Shown: in pieces, positions 36,240-43,531 of the stretch | Layout of the letters: each line of letters begins with the position of its first letter | Numbering within the stretch: position 1 is the stretch's first letter | Origin: Bacillus sp. CHD6a | GTDB lineage: Bacteria > Bacillota > Bacilli > Bacillales > Bacillaceae_I | NCBI RefSeq assembly: GCF_001293645.1 | Contig: NZ_LBMD01000017.1 | Coordinates: 1-64,000 of the forward strand | DNA length: 64,000 nt | Direction: 5' to 3' | Notes under the pieces: model-generated | What the model saw: only the letters and a program-made list of their open reading frames with translations | Database searches by the model: none | Told to the model about the DNA's origin: nothing | Made by a program: the position numbers and the translations under genes

Positions 36240-36864
36240 TACAGAATGGTTGGAACCCTTGAAGAATCGACCTGATTTGCTAATGGATGAAGCGACGTGC
36301 GAGCGAGTGGAAGTTGAATTGAGAGGAATGAATAGAGAGAAGAAAAGAGTGAGGTTATGGATACCCTCTGTAGCTGTTTCTGCCTTTATTGCGATGATAC
36401 TGTTTGTAGGGGTACAAAATTTCCTCCCCGGAGGTAACGAGGATGACTTATCCGCCGAGATGAGGGAAACACTTACTGTGTTTCATGAAATGGGAGAACC
36501 AGCCTACTACTTTACCGTCTTGCCTTTTGAGCCTGAAAAGGTTTTTGCTACAGAAGTTCCGTTGAGTTTTACTAGAAGTGTGGAACTAAAATATGTTGGA
36601 AAGGAAGCAGATAATGAGTTGATTTCTATTAATATCTATTTTGACATGCAAGATGGGTTTAATTTCGATTCAATCGATTATCGAAAAAGTTTTGAAACTT
36701 TCAACGGTGATAGAATTGATTACTCCGTTAAACAGTCTAGGTCGGACCTTCAGGCGATATTTTGGATGCAAGATGGTGTAACATTTCAAGTGATGAACAT
36801 GCATGATCCACTCACGCAAGCTGAAATTGAAGAACTCATCAATTCCATGAAAAAGTATGAATGA
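36229..36864 (+). CDS. probable membrane anti-sigma factor
   Basis: 211 residues. A short cytoplasmic N-terminal part (about 1-42), one membrane helix (LWIPSVAVSAFIAMILFVGVQ, about 43-63) and an outer domain of about 145 residues. It lacks the H-x3-C-x2-C zinc motif, so assignment rests on the 11-bp overlap with the sigma gene and on topology. AAGGGGTGA precedes ATG 36229. Confidence 0.7.
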   Translation: MKNNTEWLEPLKNRPDLLMDEATCERVEVELRGMNREKKRVRLWIPSVAVSAFIAMILFVGVQNFLPGGNEDDLSAEMRETLTVFHEMGEPAYYFTVLPFEPEKVFATEVPLSFTRSVELKYVGKEADNELISINIYFDMQDGFNFDSIDYRKSFETFNGDRIDYSVKQSRSDLQAIFWMQDGVTFQVMNMHDPLTQAEIEELINSMKKYE

Positions 36865-36918
36865 TACGGGTTGTCTGATATATAATGGGAAGTAGAGAAT
36901 AGAATCGGGGGGACAAGG

Positions 36919-37329
36919 ATGTATATATTTGGATTAGTTTTATTTGCCATTAGTTTTGGGCTTATTGGATTCGGTGTGTTCACGACACTTGTCAGATCAG
37001 AAAAGAAAAAAGGTCGCATCTCACTTGTGGTTGGTACGTTATTTCTAATTACGACGTTTGTCATGTATACGTATTTCCCTTCAGCATCTGGTGAGGATCA
37101 AATTACGGTGGAGAGTGTGGCAGTGACAGAAGCTGAGAACGGTGCTTATCGTTGTTCGGTTACGGAGACGGATTATAATGGGCTAACTTATCATTATGAA
37201 GCGGCGAGCGAAGAGGATGCAGAGGCATTCTGTGGCCAGTTTGAGGAAGGAAAAGAGTATACGATTTCATTTGAATATGATTTAGATACTGAGGAATATA
37301 CCTTGGTGGAGTTGGTAGGTCAGGAGTAA
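36919..37329 (+). CDS. two-helix membrane protein of unknown function
   Basis: 136 residues: helices FGLVLFAISFGLIGFGVFTTL and ISLVVGTLFLITTFVMYTYF, then an acidic outer domain (SVAVTEAENGAYRCSVTETDYNG ... GQFEEGKEYTISFEYDLDTEEYTLVE). I recognise no family. GGGGGGAC lies before the ATG. It follows the sigma operon by 54 bp with no terminator between, so may belong to the same transcript. Confidence 0.7.
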   Translation: MYIFGLVLFAISFGLIGFGVFTTLVRSEKKKGRISLVVGTLFLITTFVMYTYFPSASGEDQITVESVAVTEAENGAYRCSVTETDYNGLTYHYEAASEEDAEAFCGQFEEGKEYTISFEYDLDTEEYTLVELVGQE

Positions 37330-37334
37330 TGATG

Positions 37335-37377
37335 AACACCTAAGGATGCGGTAGTTGCTGCACTTAGGTGTTTTTTA
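37335..37377 (+). terminator. terminator
   Basis: AACACCTAAG / CTTAGGTGTT stem followed by T's. Confidence 0.88.
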
Positions 37378-37433
37378 TAAAGTGGGTTTTTGGAAACTAG
37401 GTTTTAGGTTTGAATTGGCGGGGAGGACCAAAT

Positions 37434-37642
37434 GTCCGAAGATTTTCTGATTTTGACCGAAGATTTTTCGAAGTTGACCGAAGTTTTGGCAAAAGTGACC
37501 GAAGATTTCGTTATTTTGACCGAATGAATTTTTGGGTTGTCCAAAGGTGTTGAAAAGTTGATCGAACAGATACCCTTAATTGACCGAACCCCTTAAGAAT
37601 GAAGGAAGAATTTGTCCGAACCGAGGGAAGAAATGACCGAAC
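37434..37642 (+). repeat. phased word array 2, G(A/T)CCGAA every 21 bp
   Basis: Ten words start at 37434, 37455, 37476, 37497, 37518, 37539, 37560, 37582, 37614 and 37635: GTCCGAAG, GACCGAAG three times, GACCGAAT, GTCCAAAG, GATCGAAC, GACCGAAC, GTCCGAAC, GACCGAAC. Intervals are 21 six times, then 22, 32, 21. This is array 1 (8215) plus one extra unit at the left, with the same irregular end. In both arrays the early words end in G and the late ones mostly in C or T, and a GTCCAAA variant sits at the same position counted from the right. Spacers are unlike those of array 1. Confidence 0.9.
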
Positions 37643-37917
37643 GCTCTTTAGACGTATCATAACGTGTGATTTTTGGGCTATTTTCACAAAAATCATCGTG
37701 ATTTTACTAGCCACTTGAAATGATTCCCCCCACTCCAACCCCAATTACCTAAACCCACTTTTAATCTGACCAAAATCAATGATAAATGAGCTGGACTTTA
37801 GGATATCATTGTAAAATAAGAGAATATCCGAAAGATTTCAAAGCTGCATCGAAACGTGTTACTCTGCCTGTATCTAGCTCAAAATTGCTCTAAACACAAG
37901 CAAAACAAAATTCCTTA

Positions 37918-37948
37918 TTGACCATGTGGTGCACCACACAGTTTAAAC
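37918..37948 (+). promoter_or_regulatory. MerR-type promoter with palindromic operator
   Basis: TTGACC (37918-37923), 19-bp spacer, TTAAAC (37943-37948). The spacer contains the perfect 14-bp palindrome TGTGGTGCACCACA (37925-37938), the likely binding site of the MerR protein encoded just downstream. Confidence 0.8.
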
Positions 37949-37968
37949 TGAACAAAGGAGGGCAAGAA

Positions 37969-38313
37969 ATGTATAAAGTCAGTGAATTTTCCGAGATGAC
38001 TGGGCTCAGCAAGGAGACTTTGCGCTATTATGCAGAAGTAAAGCTGATGGAGCCCGCCTATATCGATCCGAAAAATAACTACCGATATTATGATGATGGC
38101 AGTTATTTTCTTGCAGTGCTTTTGATGAAACTTAGAAGCTTTGGGTTCACCATCCAAGAGATGATTTTGGTAATGGAAGATGAATCATTTGCACACCTTG
38201 AGGACTTACTCATTCAAAAGAAAGAGGCTATCAAACTTCAAATAGAAGAGCTGCAACAAAAAACAGAAGAAATCGATGCCTTTTTGGCGTCAGGAATGGA
38301 GGAAGAACAATGA
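37969..38313 (+). CDS. MerR family transcriptional regulator
   Basis: A compact 114-residue MerR protein. Winged helix YKVSEFSEMTGLSKETLRYYAEVKLMEPAYIDPKNNYRYYDD, then the dimerisation coiled coil (about 75-108, LLIQKKEAIKLQIEELQQKTEEIDAF). There is no separate effector domain and no metal-binding cysteines. AAAGGAGGGC precedes ATG 37969; a frame extending to 37918 runs through the operator and is rejected. It overlaps the SRPBCC gene by 4 bp (ATGA). Predicted to bind its own promoter. Confidence 0.88.
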   Translation: MYKVSEFSEMTGLSKETLRYYAEVKLMEPAYIDPKNNYRYYDDGSYFLAVLLMKLRSFGFTIQEMILVMEDESFAHLEDLLIQKKEAIKLQIEELQQKTEEIDAFLASGMEEEQ

Positions 38314-38759
38314 TTCAATGGCAAGATGAACGGGTGATACCTGCCAATATCGAAAAAGTATGGGAGCTGTTCTTTGATAAAAACATCAAAAAAACCATGC
38401 CGAAAGTCGAGGAGCACACCCTAATAGAAAAGACAGAAACCGAGGTCGGCGCGAAACACCAACAAAAGTACCGTGAGGGCAAAAGGGTAGAAACCTATAT
38501 CGTGGAGACCCTGGCTTATGAGGACAAGCCTGATAGGAAACATAAACAAATAGCGTTTGTACTCGGTAAAGCATTTGAGATCAATTTGTCTTTTACGCTG
38601 GAAAAGGTAGATGAGACACATACACGCTTTATTTATGCCGGACACAATAAAGGTGTCAACTTTGTAGGGCGGGCGATGTTGAAGCTTGGCAGCGAGAAGA
38701 GCAACAACAAAGTTGTGCAGGAGTACATGGACCGCGTGGAAACGGAAGCGCTGAAATAG
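38310..38759 (+). CDS. SRPBCC (START-like) domain protein
   Basis: 149 residues with the helix-grip pattern of polyketide-cyclase/SRPBCC proteins: an N-terminal strand and helix (VIPANIEKVWELFFDKN), long antiparallel strands (RVETYIVETLAYE, FEINLSFTLEKVDETHTRFIYAGH) and a C-terminal helix (KVVQEYMDRVETEALK). Such proteins bind hydrophobic small molecules. Coupling to MerR by ATGA overlap suggests a ligand-sensing or sequestering role; the ligand is unknown. Confidence 0.8.
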   Translation: MIQWQDERVIPANIEKVWELFFDKNIKKTMPKVEEHTLIEKTETEVGAKHQQKYREGKRVETYIVETLAYEDKPDRKHKQIAFVLGKAFEINLSFTLEKVDETHTRFIYAGHNKGVNFVGRAMLKLGSEKSNNKVVQEYMDRVETEALK

Positions 38760-38761
38760 AA

Positions 38762-38803
38762 AGGGAGCTGACGCAAAATAAAATGCGCAGCTCCCTGGTT
38801 TTA
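38762..38803. terminator. bidirectional terminator
   Basis: GGGAGCTG pairs with CAGCTCCC, with an inner GCGCAAAA-type stem, flanked by T-rich sequence on the right and A-rich on the left, between convergent genes. Confidence 0.7.
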
Positions 38804-39565
38804 TTTTGCAGAGGTGGGGGATGCTCTCTTTAGCTCAAAGAATAAATACCCCCCAATTAATGCATACATGACCAGGCTTGAAATCCACAACTGGTTGCCT
38901 TCCGATAAGTCTGTAAAACCGATTAAGTATTCGGGAACGATATAGAAGACCGGCAGAACAATGGATACAATCGTCTTACTCCAAATAGAAATTCCAATTA
39001 GAAACGAGATGGCCATACTCGCGACAATTAGATTTCCATAATAGCCGAGCAATATTATCGGCGACTCTATATAATTAGGCAGAAACATCAATCCTGCAAA
39101 CAGTGCAATGGATAAAAAGCTGACTAAGTACAAGAAAAAGAATTCTTTAGCCTTGTTCAAGTTATTACTGGAAATATGTCGGAATGTCCACATGTAAGCA
39201 AGAAGCAAAATAATGCAAACTAGCGGATAACCAATCAGCTCCACCAAGAAGTATCGGAACCCACCAAAAATGATGTCCTTTAAGACAATTCCAGAAAATG
39301 CTCCAAGTATAAAGATGGGAACATATTTAGCCCAGCCTCGTACATCAAAGGACATTTCACCAGAGATCTGTTCCATGTATTCTTTAGGAGAGGTTCCGAT
39401 AATATGCTCCACACTTTTATTATCTTTTTCCGCTTCGTATAAGTGCACCTCTAACTCATCGGTTATCTCATCAATTTCAGTCGTCTTTTTACCACAGGAA
39501 AAAAGGTAGACACGGAGATTTTCTATGAATGTTTGGCTTTTTTTAGATAATGGTAATTGGTTCAT
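38801..39565 (-). CDS. HAAS-domain membrane protein
   Basis: 254 residues. An N-terminal HAAS/DUF1700-like helical domain (FIENLRVYLFSCGKKTTEIDEITDELEVHLYEAEKDNK, then the SPKEYMEQIS motif) is followed by about six to seven membrane segments. HAAS proteins are regularly encoded beside PadR regulators, and here it is the third gene of a padR operon. The function of the family is not established. GGAGC lies before ATG 39565. Confidence 0.8.
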   Translation of the reverse strand: MNQLPLSKKSQTFIENLRVYLFSCGKKTTEIDEITDELEVHLYEAEKDNKSVEHIIGTSPKEYMEQISGEMSFDVRGWAKYVPIFILGAFSGIVLKDIIFGGFRYFLVELIGYPLVCIILLLAYMWTFRHISSNNLNKAKEFFFLYLVSFLSIALFAGLMFLPNYIESPIILLGYYGNLIVASMAISFLIGISIWSKTIVSIVLPVFYIVPEYLIGFTDLSEGNQLWISSLVMYALIGGYLFFELKRASPTSAK

Positions 39566-39583
39566 AAGAATAGCTCCTTTCTG

Positions 39584-40264
39584 TTAATGGGTTTTGTATG
39601 CGCGTTGAATCAATTTTCCTGTGGCAAGTAGAATAAGCGCGATGATAAGGTAAATCCACCATTCGATCAAAATGGTTGGGCCGAAATCAGGCAAAAGCCA
39701 GGAGAACAATAATATCAACGCGAAGGAGCCACCACCAAAAAGACCGGCTTTTAGATAGGCGCGTTTTGCTGCTTTCTTTTCACTGAAAAGACTAGAACGA
39801 ACTAAGGTGAAGATTACTTTCACTCCTAGAGCGGAAACACCTAGTACAGCTAAAGCTAATACTATTAAATTTCCTATAGGAGAAGGTGCTTTTATCTCCG
39901 TAAATAAAGGAAGTATCAAGTGAACAATAGAAAGTACGAGAGCGAACCACCCTAAGGAATTACTGACCTGGGTACTGATGAAAGGAAAAACATCTCTTTT
40001 TTTATCTTTAGGCAGCCCTTCAATCAGTTCATCTGCATAAGCTTTAGGATCTGACCCTAGCAGTTCCGTTCCAGATCGCCCCTCATGTTGCGCTTCTAAC
40101 ATATGGTCGAGGAGGTCCATCAATAATTCCTCGCTTTCATATTCCGCTACTCTTAAATCCGTACGGATATATAAAAGAAAATCCTCATATAACCCCAAAT
40201 TTTCATCATTCAACAGCTTTCGTTTTTCATTATTCTCTTCAATCAATCTTTTCGTATCTCTCAT
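39584..40264 (-). CDS. DUF1129-like membrane protein
   Basis: 226 residues: a cytoplasmic helical head (EENNEKRKLLNDENLGLYEDFLLYIRTDL, LLMDLLDHMLEAQHEGRSGTELLGSDPKAYADEL) resembling HAAS/DUF1129, then about four membrane segments. ATG 40264 overlaps the padR stop by 4 bp (ATGA) with GGGGAAAAC upstream; the in-frame ATG at 40318 lies inside padR and is rejected. Together with the next gene it forms a pair of head-plus-membrane proteins under PadR control. Confidence 0.78.
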   Translation of the reverse strand: MRDTKRLIEENNEKRKLLNDENLGLYEDFLLYIRTDLRVAEYESEELLMDLLDHMLEAQHEGRSGTELLGSDPKAYADELIEGLPKDKKRDVFPFISTQVSNSLGWFALVLSIVHLILPLFTEIKAPSPIGNLIVLALAVLGVSALGVKVIFTLVRSSLFSEKKAAKRAYLKAGLFGGGSFALILLFSWLLPDFGPTILIEWWIYLIIALILLATGKLIQRAYKTH

Positions 40265-40593
40265 CTGTTTTCCCCTCTTTGCAATAATTGACTTACAGGA
40301 CCTGCAATCAGCATCCACTCACTTGAGATCCGTTCAAGCTCTTCTTTTCCGGCTTCGGTTAGAAAATAATACTTTCTGTTTGGACCGGATGCAGAAGGAC
40401 GCATTTCCCCTATGATGAATCCATTTTTTTGAAGGCGGAGCAGAACCGTATAGATGGTACCTTCGCTGATGTCGGGTAACCCGACTTTTTGCAGTTGCTG
40501 GGACAGTTCGTACCCATATACTGCGTTCTCCTCCACGATGGCCATGACGCAGGCATCGAGGATTCCTTTTAATAGCTGGCTTCTTGCTGCCAT
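40261..40593 (-). CDS. PadR family transcriptional regulator
   Basis: A 110-residue PadR-s2 type repressor. The winged helix SQLLKGILDACVMAIVEENAVYGYELSQQLQKVGLPDISEGTIYTVLLRLQKNGFI and wing (SGPNRKYYFLTEAGKEEL) are complete; the C-terminal dimer helix is short. ATG 40593 follows GTAGGTGA; the ATG at 40653 lies in the first operator and is rejected. Three copies of a 19-bp dyad upstream are the likely operators. First gene of the operon with the DUF1129-like and HAAS genes. Confidence 0.92.
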   Translation of the reverse strand: MAARSQLLKGILDACVMAIVEENAVYGYELSQQLQKVGLPDISEGTIYTVLLRLQKNGFIIGEMRPSASGPNRKYYFLTEAGKEELERISSEWMLIAGPVSQLLQRGENR

Positions 40594-40638
40594 GTGTTCA
40601 CCTACTTTGGTTGTAGTAAAAGGTAATATAACGGTCGG

Positions 40639-40734
40639 TATCTTGTATAACAAGGTACTAATCCAGAGTGTCGCTGCTATCTTGTATTACATGATACTCT
40701 CATTATATGTGCAGCTATCTTGTAATGCAAGGTA
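40639..40734. promoter_or_regulatory. three PadR-type operators
   Basis: Near-palindromic 19-mers TATCTTGTATAACAAGGTA (40639-40657), TATCTTGTATTACATGATA (40678-40696) and TATCTTGTAATGCAAGGTA (40716-40734), spaced 39 and 38 bp. They fill the divergent promoter region between padR and the AlkZ-like gene, so both directions could be regulated. Confidence 0.85.
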
Positions 40735-40802
40735 TTATTGGGAAAATTTTAAAGGACTCTCTGTAACTGATGTAGAATTTTAAAACATAAGGAGTGATGA
40801 CA

Positions 40803-41480
40803 ATGAACATACAAACTAGCACTATCCATACATATGAAGAAGCTGTTGCTGTAATTAAAGAAGTGGGATTGCTTCCGCTGGCGCCGTTATTTGATGGTTA
40901 TCCTTCACTTGGAGGCATGACGCCAAAAGAGGCATGGCATTCCGACACAGAGCAAGATCCGTGGATTTGGAGGACTCGATTTGCTGCAGATGGGGTGGCG
41001 GCTTATGGAAAATTCATAAAGAAAAAAGCGGTGTTCGTTTCGAAGGACTTACTTCCGCTGCTGCTTGCTGCACTAGCAAGTAAAGAAACCATGGAGGAGC
41101 GATATGAGAAAGGAGAAGTATCGCGTGTTGCTTTATCCCTTTTTGGGCTCATTTCAGAGAACCAGGGAATTGATACAAGAGATCTCCGTTCCAAAGCGGG
41201 AATGAAGGAAAAAGAAAAGAAGAAAGCCTTCGATCAAGCATTACTGGAGTTGCAAGGTAATCTGGATATTGTGGTATCTGGGACAAAAGAAAAGCAGGAC
41301 GAACATGGCGAGAAGAATGGTTGGAGCAGTACATCCTATGAAACGATGAAGCATTGGTGTGACAGACATCATTTGGAACAGACGAGCATGACCAAGGAAG
41401 AAGCAACAGTCAAGCTAATAAACCATTTTGAAAGCTTTACATCGGTAGCGGCGATGAAAAAGTTAAAGAAGATTTTTTAG
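40803..41480 (+). CDS. AlkZ-related winged-helix protein
   Basis: 225 residues. N-terminal TYEEAVAVIKEVGLLPLAPLFDGYPSLGGMTP and DPWIWRTRFAADGVAAYGKFIKKKAVFVSKDLLPLLL. A C-terminal winged-helix-like region reads SENQGIDTRDLRSKAGMKEKEKKKAFDQALLELQGNLDIVVSG. This is the pattern of proteins annotated as AlkZ-related (relatives of winged-helix DNA glycosylases). Catalytic activity cannot be claimed from sequence. ATG 40803 with AAGGAG 8 nt upstream is preferred over GTG 40794. It may share the PadR operators. Confidence 0.6.
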   Translation: MNIQTSTIHTYEEAVAVIKEVGLLPLAPLFDGYPSLGGMTPKEAWHSDTEQDPWIWRTRFAADGVAAYGKFIKKKAVFVSKDLLPLLLAALASKETMEERYEKGEVSRVALSLFGLISENQGIDTRDLRSKAGMKEKEKKKAFDQALLELQGNLDIVVSGTKEKQDEHGEKNGWSSTSYETMKHWCDRHHLEQTSMTKEEATVKLINHFESFTSVAAMKKLKKIF

Positions 41481-41508
41481 TCAATCGTTTGTTCAAAAGG
41501 AGAATTCA
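41478..41508 (+). repeat. solitary TCAA(A/T)CGTTTGTTCAA element
   Basis: TAGTCAATCGTTTGTTCAAA followed by AGGAGAATTC begins on the stop codon of the AlkZ-like gene. It matches the first unit of the array at 54798 (TAGTCAAACGTTTGTTTAAA, then AAAGAATTC), which also begins on a stop codon. Confidence 0.6.
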
Positions 41509-41531
41509 TGGAACAACAAGAATTCACATAA
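41508..41531 (+). other. possible 7-codon leader ORF
   Basis: ATG GAA CAA CAA GAA TTC ACA TAA with AAAGGAG at good distance, 20 bp before the histidine kinase gene. It could be a leader peptide, or the truncated start of a lost gene. No attenuator structure was seen. Confidence 0.3.
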
Positions 41532-41551
41532 AATAAAGGCGGGAATGTTTT

Positions 41552-42685
41552 ATGGGTAACAAAATCAGTTTACTATGGCTTAAACTTTGCTTTCTATGCA
41601 CAATTCTCTTCATCCTGCCAATCTACTATTCCTTAACAGGCTTGCTGTTGGCTGCCTATCTTTTGGCTGCGGGGATGTATTTGGCGCTTTATTTTTCTTT
41701 GCCGATTTGGAAAGAAAAATGGGTGGCCTATCTATTGGCAAGTGGAGCGGTGGTGATGGTGCAACACATTATCTTGACACAGTTTGATGTGTTGCCGTGG
41801 CTGTTGCTTTATTTTTTATTGCTGGATGGAATGCAATCTTCCGCTACCAAACAAGCAGTTCTCACGACAACAGCTGTTCTCTTGCCGGTTACAACCTCTT
41901 TTAGCGCTCTAGCAGTTTCTGATTTATTTTTCTATCATCTGTTTCTTTTCATCATGTTAATTGGGGTGGGGGCACTTATTCATCGGTACTACCGTGATAA
42001 TGAGAAGTTTGATAGAGAGTGGAAAAGTTTGTTGGTGGAGTATCGTGCGTTGAAAAGGCAGGTCCTCGAAAATGAGGAGGTTGCCAGAGTGGAAGAGCGG
42101 AACCGGATTGCAAGGGATATTCATGATTCTGTTGGGCACCAGCTTACGGCGCTGATGATGCAACTGGCAGTAGCGGAGCAGGCAGCAGGGGAAGAGAAGG
42201 TTGCCTCCATTGTGAAGCAGTCCAAGCAACTGGCCCGGGAAAGCTTGGATGGGATGCGAAAAGCAGTGAAAGCCTTGCAGGGAGAAGAGGAACAGGGAAT
42301 CGCATCTGTTATTCATTTGATCAGGAAATTAGAAGCGGAAAGTCAAATGAGAGTCCAGTTGACGACTAAGACGGGAGTGCTATCACAGCCCTTAAGTAAT
42401 GAGCATAATATTGCCTTGTACCGGTTTGTGCAAGAAGGAATTACGAATGCAATGAGGCACGGTAGCTCAAAGGAAATTTCCATAACACTTGAGATTATCG
42501 GAGAACACAGCTTTCAGGTGAAAGTGGAAAATAAAATGGAGGTACCAAGGTACGTAGAAGAAGGATTTGGACTCCAAAATATGCGAAAGCGCATGGAAGG
42601 ACTGAACGGTCGGATGGAGCGTGAAGTCACCGGGGGTTATTTTACAGTGAAGGGAATTTTCCCTTTGAAGGGAGTTACATATTAA
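41552..42685 (+). CDS. NarL-type sensor histidine kinase (LnrJ-like)
   Basis: A 377-residue membrane kinase. Four to six membrane segments lie in residues 8-145. The HisKA_3 box EERNRIARDIHDSVGHQLTALMMQ has phospho-acceptor His191. The ATPase domain shows the N box (NIALYRFVQEGITNAMRHGSSKEI) and a G box (GFGLQNMRKRMEGLNGR). Together with the next gene and the downstream ABC-2 exporter it resembles B. subtilis LnrJK-LMN (YfiJKLMN), which senses linear polyenes; the signal here is inferred. ATG 41552 follows AAAGGCGGG. Confidence 0.88.
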   Translation: MGNKISLLWLKLCFLCTILFILPIYYSLTGLLLAAYLLAAGMYLALYFSLPIWKEKWVAYLLASGAVVMVQHIILTQFDVLPWLLLYFLLLDGMQSSATKQAVLTTTAVLLPVTTSFSALAVSDLFFYHLFLFIMLIGVGALIHRYYRDNEKFDREWKSLLVEYRALKRQVLENEEVARVEERNRIARDIHDSVGHQLTALMMQLAVAEQAAGEEKVASIVKQSKQLARESLDGMRKAVKALQGEEEQGIASVIHLIRKLEAESQMRVQLTTKTGVLSQPLSNEHNIALYRFVQEGITNAMRHGSSKEISITLEIIGEHSFQVKVENKMEVPRYVEEGFGLQNMRKRMEGLNGRMEREVTGGYFTVKGIFPLKGVTY

Positions 42686-43324
42686 GTGATTAATATATTG
42701 CTAGCGGAGGACCAGGCGTTGGTTCGGCAAGGGATAAAGATGATGATTGAACAGCATCCTTCGTTTCGGGTTGTGGCGGAAGTCGCAAACGGGAGGGAAG
42801 CTGTGGAGGCATATGAGAACCATCTGGTGGACTTGGTGCTGATGGACGTAAGGATGCCAGTCATGACTGGGATTGAAGCGACAAAGGTAATCAGGCAGCG
42901 TGACCCGAAAGCGAAAGTATTGATACTGACCACATTTGCAGATGATGAGTATGCAATGGACGCGTTAAAGCTTGGGGCATTGGGCTATCTTCTGAAGGAC
43001 GCCGATGCTGCGAGTCTTTTGTCCTCGATCGAGAGCTGCTTGAATGGAGGAATTTCCCTCGATGCTTCTGTAGCGGGTAAGGTGGTGCCGAGATTGATTA
43101 ACCAGACTCCGGAACCCTCTAGTCTGGAGATGGTTGAATTGACCAGCAGGGAGAGGTCGATTTTACAGCTAGTCGGGGACGGGAAAAATAATCAGGAGAT
43201 TGCAGAAACCTTGCACCTGTCTATTGGCACGGTGAAGAATCATGTGACGGTTATTTTGCAGAAGCTTGGGCTGAGGGACCGGACGCAGCTTGCGATTTTT
43301 GCGATTCGGAATGGGGTTGTGTAG
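42686..43324 (+). CDS. LuxR/NarL-type response regulator (LnrK-like)
   Basis: 212 residues. The receiver domain (about 1-120) has acidic pocket AEDQ, phospho-acceptor Asp54 in LVLMDVRMP, Thr in LILTTFADD and Lys in YLLKDAD. The C-terminal LuxR helix-turn-helix is ELTSRERSILQLVGDGKNNQEIAETLHLSIGTVKNHVTVILQKL. The GTG start directly follows the kinase stop codon. Expected to activate the exporter genes downstream, as LnrK does. Confidence 0.92.
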   Translation: MINILLAEDQALVRQGIKMMIEQHPSFRVVAEVANGREAVEAYENHLVDLVLMDVRMPVMTGIEATKVIRQRDPKAKVLILTTFADDEYAMDALKLGALGYLLKDADAASLLSSIESCLNGGISLDASVAGKVVPRLINQTPEPSSLEMVELTSRERSILQLVGDGKNNQEIAETLHLSIGTVKNHVTVILQKLGLRDRTQLAIFAIRNGVV

Positions 43325-43386
43325 GCGTGCGTTATAATTTTCCAATATCATCCATATGTAGACCTGAAGAGCATTAAAAATGGAGA

Positions 43387-43520
43387 GTTCGGTCAAATAG
43401 AAGGGCTCTTTACGCCCGTAGCAAGGAACCCTACACGTTCAGTCTAATAGAGCACTTCTTACAGTCCTAACAGAAAGCAATACCCGCAAAAACACCTAAT
43501 GTCACCCCGAGCCAATAAAA
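43387..43520 (+). repeat. diverged dispersed repeat, copy 1
   Basis: TTCGGTCAAATAGAAGGG, ACGCCCGTAGCAAGGA, CGTTCAGTCTAATAGA and CAAAAACACCTAATGTCACC recur in the same order, with drift, at 44841-44942. It fills the gap between the response regulator and the DUF58 gene. Confidence 0.5.
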
Positions 43521-43531
43521 GGAGGACGTAA

